The notes beneath the pieces were generated by a model. It was not told where the DNA came from. It did not search any database and worked only from the letters and a program-made list of their open reading frames with translations. Position numbers and translations under genes: made by a program. Below are positions 57,162 through 64,000 of a stretch of DNA of 64,000 nt, one piece after another (the first letter of the stretch is position 1; each line of letters begins with the position of its first letter). This DNA comes from Lysobacterales bacterium. Its GTDB lineage: Bacteria > Pseudomonadota > Gammaproteobacteria > Xanthomonadales > BPKI01. The DNA lies in assembly GCA_026005055.1 (NCBI GenBank), contig BPKI01000001.1, positions 2,003,290 to 2,067,289 on the forward strand. The letters run 5' to 3'.

Positions 57162-57464
57162 TCAAGCGCTTCCGCACTTGCCCTCGCCGCACTTGCCCTC
57201 CCCACACTTCCCTTCCTCGCCTTTGTCGCCCTTGTCGCCCGACTCGCCGCCGCATCGCCCTTCCCCGCACTTCCCTTCGCCACACTTCCCTTCCTCTCCC
57301 TTCTTCTCCCCCTCCTGCTCGCCGTGTTCGGAGAGGAGATAACCCTGTTCCAGCGATACCAGCGAAAAGCCGCTTTGCGCCGAGGCCTCGGATGAGGGGA
57401 AGAGCTGACCCGCAAGCGCCAAACCGAGCGCCGCGGCGAGCGTGTTGAGCTTGTTGTGCGCCAT
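57162..57464 (-). CDS. hvfA: Oxazolin-type RiPP precursor with six EG(K/R)CG motifs (HvfA-like)
   Basis: 100 residues from the ATG at 57464, with GGAGG 8 bp upstream; the track start at 57638 has no support. Sec signal peptide '[26 protein letters not shown]' with cleavage before QSGF. A ~30-residue polar linker is followed by two clusters of three motifs, [15 protein letters not shown] and [15 protein letters not shown], separated by a Gly/Asp/Lys spacer; the end is SA. The six Cys are the only Cys of the protein. EGKCG is the modification motif of HvfA of Haemophilus, where the Cys become copper-binding groups. The protein should be modified by HvfB/HvfC and exported. Confidence 0.92.
   Translation of the reverse strand: MAHNKLNTLAAALGLALAGQLFPSSEASAQSGFSLVSLEQGYLLSEHGEQEGEKKGEEGKCGEGKCGEGRCGGESGDKGDKGEEGKCGEGKCGEGKCGSA
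57171..57293. repeat. Two clusters of three 15-bp repeats encoding EG(K/R)CG
   Basis: On the plus strand the units read like GCCGCACTTGCCCTC. Three units lie at 57171-57215 and three at 57249-57293, separated by 33 bp coding for the Gly/Asp/Lys spacer. The units have diverged at third positions, so selection on the protein motif, not recent slippage alone, keeps them. Confidence 0.9.
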
Positions 57465-58529
57465 GATCGACCTCCATAGTGAACGAGCAACAGCCGCCCC
57501 GACAGCGCGGGACAAACTCAGCCTACGCCGGCCGGAGAATGCGCTCAAGCCTGAGGCGGAATCGAGGACCCTCGGCTCTCGGGTGATCGGATGCGGCGGT
57601 CCGTCCGAGGGAGCCTCGGCAAGGGGCAACGGGATCACCGCCGTCGGATGAGCGCAGCGCCCGGCGAGGGTTTTCGGTCGAAGCGAAAGCCTTCGCGGAA
57701 ACCGACCGAGGCCCTGCGAAAGCGCGTCCTCCCGCGTTCGCGGCAGGCGTTCATGCTGGGCGTTTTGGAAGCCGCGTCCCTGCGGCTCGCGGTCTGCCCC
57801 AAGAGCAGACGGGCAAAGCCATTCGCGATTCCGGAAACCTCAGCAGGAGGCGCGCTGGCGCGCTCGGCAGCAGACTCAAGCTCGCGCCACGCACCGCCTG
57901 AACGTGGAAAGCGCTCATGCTCCCGACCGCACAACAGTCGCCAGGCGGCCTTCGCTCGCGCCTGAGCCCACCGATGCTTGCAATCTGAGGACGGGACCTT
58001 CGCCCTGCGTCCAAGAGGGAAACTCCCTGCGCCTCGGGCTTACGTATGGCACCGGTGTTTGCCGGTGGCGACCTCCGCCGCCCAGCCCATCGGCGCGAGG
58101 CGCATCCTGACCGGGGCCCGGACGATCGAGGCGCCGAGGGTCGAACCCTGCCCTCAGCCTCGCGGCAGAGCGCGAGAAGCCTTGCCCCTTGCCCCGAGCC
58201 GAGTGGAAAAATAGCGCCCCAGCCGCGGGATTCGAGCCTTCAGCCGCGCGAGAAGGGTTCGCGCACGGGGCTTCCAAGACGTCGCCAGTGAGTCGGTCGC
58301 TTGCCGCCGACCGCCCGCCGAGCCGCGTTGCAACGCGAGAACCGACGATGCGAGACCGCCGAGGCATCCTGCCATCCGCGCTCGCCCCACCTCGCTTGCT
58401 GGTGGAGGGTCCCTTGGGCCGATTTCTGACGGTGCTCCTTCACCGCGACTCGGTGTCGCCATGGATCCCCTCGCCGATCCGTTCGACGCGCATGACCCCC
58501 TCGGCCGAGGGCGCCGAAGGTCTCTTCGA
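57465..58529. other. 1-kb gap without recognised gene
   Basis: Between the hvfA start and the nth stop. It must hold the hvf operon promoter, but I could not settle on a -35/-10 pair. The several overlapping ORFs give Arg/Ser/Pro-rich translations with no family likeness. A CACCGG-TGTTTG-CCGGTG hairpin lies at 58050-58067, without a T run. No tRNA or known RNA signature seen. It may carry degraded repeats or a lost gene. Confidence 0.55.
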
Positions 58530-59186
58530 TCATTCGGCCTGGGCCTGAGCCGCTCGTCTCGAGCGCCTTGCGTGCGCACAGAGATCGTTCACCGGGCAGC
58601 TTTCGCACTGTGGATCGCGAGCGCGGCAGATATAGCGCCCGTGCAGCACCAGCCAATGGTGGGCGTGCCGGCGGTACGGCAGCGGCACGCGCCGGAGGAG
58701 CTTCGACTCGACCTCGAGCGGCGTCCGCCCGGGGGCAAGGCCTGTCCGATTGGCCACCCGGAAGACATGGGTGTCCACGGCGATCGCCGGCTCGCCGTAA
58801 AGAGTATTGAGTAAGACGTTGGCGGTCTTGCGTCCCACCCCGGGCAGGGCTTCGAGTTCCTCGCGCCGATGCGGAACCTCGCCCCCGTGCCGCTCGATCA
58901 GCATGCGGCAGGTGGCGATGAGATGCTTGGCCTTGCTGCGATAAAGCCCGAGGCTCGCGATCCGCTGCGCAAGCCCCTCTTCCCCGAGCGCGAGCATCGC
59001 CGCTGGCGAGGGCGCCTCGGCGAAGAGCGTCTCGGTGACCTTGTTCACCTGGCGGTCGGTGGACTGCGCCGAGAGCACCACCGCGACCAGAAGCTCGAAA
59101 GGGTTTCGGAAGCGAAGTTCGGTACCGGGCTCGGGGTTGCGCTCCGCGAGCCGACGGAAGAATTCCAGCCGTTCCTTCGCCCTCAA
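58530..59186 (-). CDS. nth: Endonuclease III
   Basis: 218 residues from a TTG at 59186 that overlaps the rsxE stop (TTGA). The alignment with E. coli Nth begins exactly there ('RAKERLEFFRRLAERNPEP'), and the longer track start lies inside rsxE. Removes oxidised pyrimidines (glycosylase/AP lyase). 'LLVAVVLSAQSTDRQVNKVT', HhH 'LEALPGVGRKTANVLLNT' with catalytic Lys, catalytic Asp in 'AIAVDTHVFRV', and the 4Fe-4S cluster 'CRARDPQCESCPVNDLC' (C-x6-C-x2-C-x5-C). rsxE-nth is also the E. coli order. Confidence 0.95.
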   Translation of the reverse strand: MRAKERLEFFRRLAERNPEPGTELRFRNPFELLVAVVLSAQSTDRQVNKVTETLFAEAPSPAAMLALGEEGLAQRIASLGLYRSKAKHLIATCRMLIERHGGEVPHRREELEALPGVGRKTANVLLNTLYGEPAIAVDTHVFRVANRTGLAPGRTPLEVESKLLRRVPLPYRRHAHHWLVLHGRYICRARDPQCESCPVNDLCAHARRSRRAAQAQAE

Positions 59187-59836
59187 GCGGGCACCGCCGC
59201 GCTGGCGCGCTGGCGCCGACGAAGGCTCTGTACGGCCGCCAGCAGGAACGCGAGCAAGAAAAAGCCTCCTACCGGCAGCAGCGCGGGCAGGAAACCCCGA
59301 TAAGCGGGCATCGGACCGACTTCCAGGAACGCGGCCCAAGGTCCGAGCAAGAGCCCTGCATCGGCGAAGAGCGTCCCCCTCGCGATCAGCTCGCGCAAAG
59401 CAGACAGCGCGAGCAGGGCCCCCGCGAAGCCGAGCCCCATGAACAGGCCATCGGCGAGCGCCGCGCCGAGCCGATGGCGCGAGGCATACGCCTCGGCGCG
59501 GCCGAGCACGATACAGTTGGTGATGATGAGCGGCAGGAACAGGCCGAGCACCCGGTCGAGTTCAGGAAGAAAGGCTCGGATCAGCAGCTCGACCGCGGTG
59601 ACCAGGGAGGCGATCAGCAGCACGAAGGCCGGCAGCCGAATCTCGGGCACGATCAGCCACCTGAGCGCCGCGACCAGGCCGTTGCTCAGGACCAGGACGA
59701 GGATGGTCGCCAAGCCGAGCCCGAGGGCGTGCGTCGCCGTCGTGCTGACGGCGAGCAATGGGCAAAGTCCGAGCAGCTGTCCCAGCGCGGGATTGTTCTC
59801 CCAAAGACCCTGGCGGGCGGCTTCCCGAGCGCTCAT
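59183..59836 (-). CDS. rsxE: Rnf/Rsx electron transport complex subunit E
   Basis: 217 residues from the ATG at 59836 (an adjacent ATG at 59839 is equally possible). Six hydrophobic helices: 'WENNPALGQLLGLCPLLAVSTTATHALGLGLATILVLVLSNG' is the NqrD/RnfE signature, followed by 'LPAFVLLIASLVTAVELLIRAFLPELDRVLGLFLPLIITNCIVLGRAEAYA' containing 'LIITNC'. RsxE is part of an Na+/H+-coupled ferredoxin:NAD oxidoreductase that in E. coli also keeps SoxR reduced. The other subunits (A, B, C, D, G) are not next to it: the upstream neighbour is divergent corC. Confidence 0.92.
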   Translation of the reverse strand: MSAREAARQGLWENNPALGQLLGLCPLLAVSTTATHALGLGLATILVLVLSNGLVAALRWLIVPEIRLPAFVLLIASLVTAVELLIRAFLPELDRVLGLFLPLIITNCIVLGRAEAYASRHRLGAALADGLFMGLGFAGALLALSALRELIARGTLFADAGLLLGPWAAFLEVGPMPAYRGFLPALLPVGGFFLLAFLLAAVQSLRRRQRASAAVPA

Positions 59837-59911
59837 CATCAGGAGTATAGCGCGGTCCGATGCCACGCCTTCCGCTATAGTGTTGGGGCCGGAAGGCTTC
59901 TTCCATGCGCG

Positions 59912-60766
59912 ATGAGCGACGATTCCAACGGCAGTAGTCCATCGCCGAAACGATCCTGGTTCGAACGACTCGGACAGGCCCTCTCGGGCGAGCCACGCAA
60001 CCGAGAGGAATTGCTCCAGGATCTCAAGGACGCGGCCGCCTCGGGGCTGATTCCCAACGAGGCGCTGGCAATGATCGAGGGGGCGATCGAGGTCTCCGAG
60101 CTCAAGGCGGAAGACGTCATGGTGCCCCGCGCCCAGATCGTCTCGATTCCGGTAGATGCCTCGCTCGATGAGATCCTCGAGATCGTGGTCGAATCGGGTC
60201 ATTCCCGCTTCCCGGTCCATGGCGAGGACCGCGACGACATCCTCGGCATCCTGCTCGCCAAAGACCTCCTGCGCTGCTTCCGCCGGAACGCCCCGCCCTG
60301 CGATCTGCGCGCCCTCATCCGCCCGGTGATGCGCATTCCGGAAAGCAAGCGCCTGGACCGGCTCTTGCGCGAGTTCCGGGAGAAGCGCTCGCATCTGGCG
60401 ATCGTCGTGGACGAATACGGCGGCGTGGCGGGGCTCATCACCATCGAGGACGTGCTCGAGGAGATCGTCGGCGAGATCGACGACGAGCACGACGAAGGCG
60501 AAGAGAGCCGCCCGCTCATCGTTCCCCGCGAGGACGGCCGCCGCTACTTGGTGGACGCCCTCACCCCCATCGACGTGTTCAACGAGCGCTTCGGCTGCGA
60601 CTTCAGCGACGAGGAGTTCGACACCGTCGGCGGGCTGGTGACCGATGCTCTCGGCCATTTGCCCGAAGTCGGCGAGGAGGCGCGCATCGGCCGCTTCCTG
60701 TTCCGGGTGGCGCGCGCCGATCAACGCCGGGTCCAGGCCCTCGAAGTCGAGCTCGCCGCCGAGTGA
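59912..60766 (+). CDS. corC: CorC/YbeX-family CBS protein
   Basis: 284 residues from the ATG at 59912; the track start reads antisense through rsxE. Soluble, no membrane segment. Acidic start, then a CBS pair ('VMVPRAQIVSIPVDASLDEILEIV', 'HLAIVVDEYGGVAGLITIEDVLEEIVGEIDDEHDE') and a CorC_HlyC domain ('FGCDFSDEEFDTVGGLVTDALGHLPEVGEEARIGRFLFRV'). Linked to Mg2+ efflux and, as YbeX, to ribosome maturation. The next gene overlaps by GTGA. Confidence 0.93.
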   Translation: MSDDSNGSSPSPKRSWFERLGQALSGEPRNREELLQDLKDAAASGLIPNEALAMIEGAIEVSELKAEDVMVPRAQIVSIPVDASLDEILEIVVESGHSRFPVHGEDRDDILGILLAKDLLRCFRRNAPPCDLRALIRPVMRIPESKRLDRLLREFREKRSHLAIVVDEYGGVAGLITIEDVLEEIVGEIDDEHDEGEESRPLIVPREDGRRYLVDALTPIDVFNERFGCDFSDEEFDTVGGLVTDALGHLPEVGEEARIGRFLFRVARADQRRVQALEVELAAE

Positions 60767-61926
60767 GGGCGGGCCTCCTCCTGCTGACGCTGATCCTTCC
60801 CTGCGCGGGTAAAAGCACCGAGATTGAGCTCATCACCATCGGCCCGGGCACGGAGTTCTGGAGCGTCTTCGGCCACAACGCGCTGCTCCTGCGGCAACAG
60901 GACGGCCGCGCGCTGATCTACAACTTCGGCGTCTTCGATCCGGAGGAGCCCGGTTTCCTCGGCCGCTTCCTGCGCGGCGAGCCGATCTACCGTCTGGAAG
61001 CCTGGCCGGCCTCGGTGCTGGCGAGCTATCGCGCCGAAGGGCGACGCATCGAGCGCCAGCGCCTCGGCCTCACCCCCGAGCAGGCGGATCGCCTCGCCGC
61101 GAAGCTCGCCGAAAACGCGCTTCCCGAGAATGCCGCCTACCGCTACCACTACTTCCGCGACAACTGCTCCACTCGCGTGCGCGATGCCCTCGATCAGGCC
61201 CTCGATGGATTGCTGCGACGCGACGGGAGCAGCCGCTCGCGCGGCCTGAGCTATCGCCACCACGCCCTGCGCATGAGCGCGGCGCACCCTTGGCTCTGGG
61301 CAGCCATCGACCTAGGCCTCGGGCAGCCCGCCGACCGTCCGCTTTCCCTGTGGGAAGAAAGTTTCCTTCCCGAGCTGCTCGCAGCGCACATCGAGCGGCT
61401 GAGGGAGAGTGGACTCCTCGCCGCCGGACCTCCCGAGGCGATCGCCGAAGGGACGCTGCCGTCTGCGCCCGCCTACCCGCCGGATCCCTTGTTCGGCTTC
61501 GCGCTCGCCGGGGGAATCTTCGCCGCCGCCCTGCATCTTAGCCTTCGCCGCCCGCCGCGCAGTTTCTGGCGTCGTGGCAGCATCGTCTTCCTCGGTGTCT
61601 TCTTCTTGCTCACCGGCCTTGCCGGCATCGCCCTGGCCTGGCTCTGGCTGGGCAGCCATCACGATTTCGCCGTCCGCAACGAGAACCTGTTCCTCCTCCA
61701 TCCCTTGAGCCTTGGTCTCCTCGCCGCTCTGCCCGCCCTCTGGCGCGGCGAGCGTCCCGTGCTTCCGCTCCGGCTGCTGGCAAGCCTCGCGGCAGTCCTC
61801 GCCGTCTCAGCCCTCCTGCTCAAGGGACTGCCTTCGTTTTCTCAGCCCAACCTGCACTGGATCGCGCTCCTGGCACCGATCCATCTCATCGCCGCCCTCG
61901 CCATCTCCCGCGAACCGCCATCATGA
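60763..61926 (+). CDS. DUF4105 (Lnb-like) membrane protein
   Basis: 387 residues from the GTG overlapping the corC stop. Short N-terminal signal ('LLLLTLILPCAGKS'), then a periplasmic DUF4105 domain (about residues 20-180) with 'WSVFGHNALLL' and 'YFRDNCSTRVRDALDQAL', the His and Cys of a papain-like site. The C-terminal ~145 residues have about five hydrophobic segments and a loop 'GSHHDFAVRNENLFLLHPLSL', matching the SxHP...NxNLL..HPL pattern of Lnb-type proteins. Lnb N-acylates lipoproteins in Bacteroides, replacing Lnt. Placed directly after corC, where E. coli has lnt, and overlapping corA. The activity is inferred. Confidence 0.78.
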   Translation: MRAGLLLLTLILPCAGKSTEIELITIGPGTEFWSVFGHNALLLRQQDGRALIYNFGVFDPEEPGFLGRFLRGEPIYRLEAWPASVLASYRAEGRRIERQRLGLTPEQADRLAAKLAENALPENAAYRYHYFRDNCSTRVRDALDQALDGLLRRDGSSRSRGLSYRHHALRMSAAHPWLWAAIDLGLGQPADRPLSLWEESFLPELLAAHIERLRESGLLAAGPPEAIAEGTLPSAPAYPPDPLFGFALAGGIFAAALHLSLRRPPRSFWRRGSIVFLGVFFLLTGLAGIALAWLWLGSHHDFAVRNENLFLLHPLSLGLLAALPALWRGERPVLPLRLLASLAAVLAVSALLLKGLPSFSQPNLHWIALLAPIHLIAALAISREPPS

Positions 61927-62909
61927 GCCCAACGCCTCGAGGTCTGGTCAACGCCTTCGCCTACGACCGCCGCCACGGCAACCGGCGAGCCGTCTCGCTC
62001 GAGGAGCTGCCCGCGGTCATCCTGAAGCCCGATGTCTTTCTCTGGCTTGGGCTCTACGAGCCGGAGGCCGAACTGCTCGAGAGGCTCAAAGCCCTCTTCG
62101 GCTTGCACGAGCTCGCACTCGAAGACGCGCACAAGGCCCATCAACGGCCCAAAATCGAGCGTTACGGCGAGATGCTGTTCGTCGTCCTGCATACCGTTCA
62201 GTTTCAGGAAGGCGAGCCGAAGCGCGGCGAGACTCATCTCTTTGTGGGACCGCATTTCCTGATCAGCGTGCGCCATGGCGCGTCCCTTTCCTATGCACCG
62301 GTGCGCGCCCGCTGCGAGGCCGATCCCCGCCTGCACCGGCACGGACCCGCCTTCGCGCTCTATGCCATCTGCGACTTCGTCGTCGATCAGTACCTGCCCG
62401 TGGCGGAAAGCTGCGAACGCGAGCTGGAAAGACTGGAGGAGAGCATCTTCCAGCAGGCCATGAGCCGCGCCACCGTGCACCGCCTCTACACGCTCAAGAA
62501 GCGCCTGCTCGAGCTCAAGTTCACGCTGGCGCCGATGCAGGACGTCCTCGCCCAGCTCACCCGCGGCCACGAGCCCTTCGTGCCGCCGGCGATGCAACCC
62601 TACTTCCGCGACGTGCTCGATCACGCCCAGCGGGCCGCGAGCACCATCGACGCCGTGGCCGATCTGCTCGGCTCGGCGCTGCAGGTGAAACTCGCGCTCG
62701 TCACCGTCGGCCAGAACGAAGTGGTGAAGAAACTCGCCGGCTGGGCCGCGCTGGTCGCCGTCCCGACGCTGGTAGCGAGCTGGTACGGCATGAACTTCGA
62801 GCACATGCCCGAACTCTCCGAGCCGCTGGCCTACCCCATCCTCACCGGCGCCGTGGCGCTCGTCGTCGCCGCGCTCTACGGGTTGCTAAAGCGCGCCGGA
62901 TGGCTTTAG
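61923..62909 (+). CDS. corA: Magnesium/cobalt transport protein CorA
   Basis: 328 residues; ATGA overlap with the DUF4105 gene. Large cytosolic domain ('LFGLHELALEDAHKAHQRPKIERYGEMLFVVLHTV'), long stalk helix, then two C-terminal membrane helices bordering the signature 'YGMNFEHMPEL' (GMN loop). Passive Mg2+ channel of the inner membrane. Third gene of corC-DUF4105-corA. Confidence 0.95.
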   Translation: MSPTPRGLVNAFAYDRRHGNRRAVSLEELPAVILKPDVFLWLGLYEPEAELLERLKALFGLHELALEDAHKAHQRPKIERYGEMLFVVLHTVQFQEGEPKRGETHLFVGPHFLISVRHGASLSYAPVRARCEADPRLHRHGPAFALYAICDFVVDQYLPVAESCERELERLEESIFQQAMSRATVHRLYTLKKRLLELKFTLAPMQDVLAQLTRGHEPFVPPAMQPYFRDVLDHAQRAASTIDAVADLLGSALQVKLALVTVGQNEVVKKLAGWAALVAVPTLVASWYGMNFEHMPELSEPLAYPILTGAVALVVAALYGLLKRAGWL

Positions 62910-63086
62910 TCGCCAAGCACGGAGCCCACGGCAAGGTCTATTGCTTCGCAGTCAGGACGAACGCCAGCGAAGCGACCTCAGTCGAGCTCTCGGAGGCGAA
63001 GCTCACCATGAGCAAGGGATTCGGGCGACCTGGCGCAACGGCGCGCCCCGATGCGCAAGGCGCCATGCGTGATTATTCTGCTCCCA

Positions 63087-64000
63087 TCAGACCGTGGGAT
63101 CGTCACCTCCACGTGGTGACGGCTCATAAGTCAAGCTAAAGCTCGTTTCGTTCAGCCAGCGTCGGAACGATTCGTTGTCCATGAATTGCTTGAACAGCTC
63201 CGCGTCGTCCTTCATCAGCGCGGTCATGACCCGCAGGAGTGCCTTGTCATGCTCGATGCGGGCGTTCTGCCTGTCGGAGTTCCGGCGCGCGTTCTGGTAT
63301 GCCTTGTCGGCGGCCACGCGGTTCGGGATGTCCTCAGTGATCAGCTTGTGCACGCGGTCGGCATCGGACCACTGGATGTTGCCGAACTGCTCATTGAACG
63401 CCCTGATGATGTTGGACAGCCGGTCGAATTCGGGCTCCGGCTTGCGACCGCCGCCCGCAGTCGGCACCGGTTCGATCTCGGCGTCCGAGTCCGGAAGCTG
63501 GACCCGCATCGCCGCCTGCTTTTCGACCCGGTAGCTGTCCATGTCGATCGCTTCGAGGATGCCCTTCGATAAGTCCTCCTCGACCGGCGCCGGCAGCTTG
63601 GGCACCAGAAACGTCAGGAAAATCGAGAGCTTTTCCCACTCGACGTTCGTGTACGGCAGGATCGAGGAGAGAAACCCGTAGGTGCGGAGGAACGCCTTGG
63701 CCTTGCCCTTGAAGTCCACCTGTTCGTCCTCGTCCAGCCGCTCGAGGTAATCGGCGACACAGGCATCGAGGATCGGGTCCAGCTTGTCGCGGTCCGCGCC
63801 ACCGAGGTACAGCCGCACCAAATCCTCCACCTGCGCGGCGGCATAGACCTGGTAGCCATCGAGCGCGGCTTGGAGGTCGTGCAGTTTGTTCGGGTCGGTC
63901 TCCTCGGCGAGGATCGTCGTGCGGTAGTAGTCGGCGAATGCCTGCCGGATCGTATCGGCGTCGTTCATAAAGTCGAGCACGAACACATCGTGCTTCTTCG
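63087..64000 (-). CDS. hsdR: Type I restriction enzyme R subunit (HsdR), C-terminal part
   Basis: The last ~304 residues; the frame stays open to the window edge (KKHDVFVLDFMNDADTI precedes and spans the track start). The family C-terminal helical domain is recognised from 'FVLDFMNDADTIRQAFADYY', 'FKGKAKAFLRTYGFLSSILPY' and 'QFMDNESFRRWLNETSF'. The nuclease and translocase domains lie outside. Codon use looks less GC-extreme than neighbours, which fits horizontal acquisition. 177 bp separate it from convergent corA; that stretch holds no recognised gene. Confidence 0.9.
   Translation of the reverse strand, partial: KKHDVFVLDFMNDADTIRQAFADYYRTTILAEETDPNKLHDLQAALDGYQVYAAAQVEDLVRLYLGGADRDKLDPILDACVADYLERLDEDEQVDFKGKAKAFLRTYGFLSSILPYTNVEWEKLSIFLTFLVPKLPAPVEEDLSKGILEAIDMDSYRVEKQAAMRVQLPDSDAEIEPVPTAGGGRKPEPEFDRLSNIIRAFNEQFGNIQWSDADRVHKLITEDIPNRVAADKAYQNARRNSDRQNARIEHDKALLRVMTALMKDDAELFKQFMDNESFRRWLNETSFSLTYEPSPRGGDDPTV

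Noticed and set aside
57171-57293. Tandem repeats as a CRISPR array or microsatellite
   Set aside because: Units are 15 bp, in frame, and encode EG(K/R)CG; no spacers or cas genes exist.
57591-57965. 124-codon plus ORF in the gap upstream of hvfA
   Set aside because: Composition (Arg/Ser/Ala/Pro) and lack of a ribosome-binding site suggest no coding function.
62901-63139. Plus-strand reading frame MALVAKHGAHGKVYCF... overlapping the corA end
   Set aside because: It begins inside corA, lacks a ribosome-binding site and overlaps the hsdR stop; no family likeness.

Overview
The window is 64 kb of gene-dense, high-GC chromosome (about two thirds G+C by eye) from a gammaproteobacterium. It is probably Lysobacterales/Xanthomonadales or a close relative. 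Pointers are a long Ala/Lys-rich DksA with a degenerate zinc finger, a yidD-dihydroorotase pair with the 'DDQVHFREPG' type of dihydroorotase, a 33-codon THX ribosomal protein gene, hfq-hflX with miaA, ffh-rpsP-rimM-trmD-rplS, and an ECF sigma factor coupled to a Ser/Thr kinase-TPR protein. Most genes are housekeeping, packed with 4-base start/stop overlaps (ATGA, GTGA and also TTGA).

Layout. 1-3 kb: the end of sbcB, then a secreted lipase-like hydrolase and a DUF4785-type protein closed by a strong terminator. 3-9 kb: epmA, ligA and dksA on minus; yidD and dihydroorotase on plus. 9-17.6 kb: a DUF1176 protein, the rplS-trmD-rimM-rpsP-ffh block, a CcsA/YpjD-like protein, radA and a CorB-like transporter. 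17.6-29.8 kb: tRNA-Thr(CGT), aspS, a thioredoxin-TPR protein, hflX-hfq-miaA, a GGDEF/EAL protein, tdh, parC and tpm. 29.8-40.4 kb: a penicillin acylase-like hydrolase, sigma factor plus kinase, dapE-arsC-like-dapD, divergent hutF/hutI and THX.

40.4-49.5 kb is a metal (zinc) block. Two MerC-like membrane proteins diverge from a DUF2796 protein, an ABC ATPase, an FtsX-type permease and a DUF3299 protein (the set called ZrgABCD in Vibrio cholerae). A His-rich TonB receptor of ZnuD type follows. Both promoter regions carry palindromes that fit a Zur box, and a zur gene lies at 49 kb, coupled to an exported aspartoacylase-like hydrolase. A Cys-rich secreted protein of unknown function sits between them.

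49.5-57.5 kb: gltX, a cyclophilin, lpxH, then one tight minus-strand run hvfA-hvfB-hvfC-rnt-fmdB-uvrB. The first three genes form a RiPP cluster: an exported precursor with six EG(K/R)CG motifs, a DUF692 (MNIO) enzyme and a DUF2063 partner. This is the oxazolin/bufferin class thought to handle copper. 57.5-64 kb: a 1-kb gap, nth, a lone rsxE, then corC - DUF4105 (Lnb-like) - corA, and the C-terminal third or so of a type I restriction HsdR running off the end.

The most interesting items are the six-motif oxazolin-type operon joined to nuclease/repair genes, the Lnb-like protein directly after corC where many gammaproteobacteria have lnt, the Zur-controlled zinc locus with its MerC pair and Cys-rich neighbour, and an apparently orphan RsxE.
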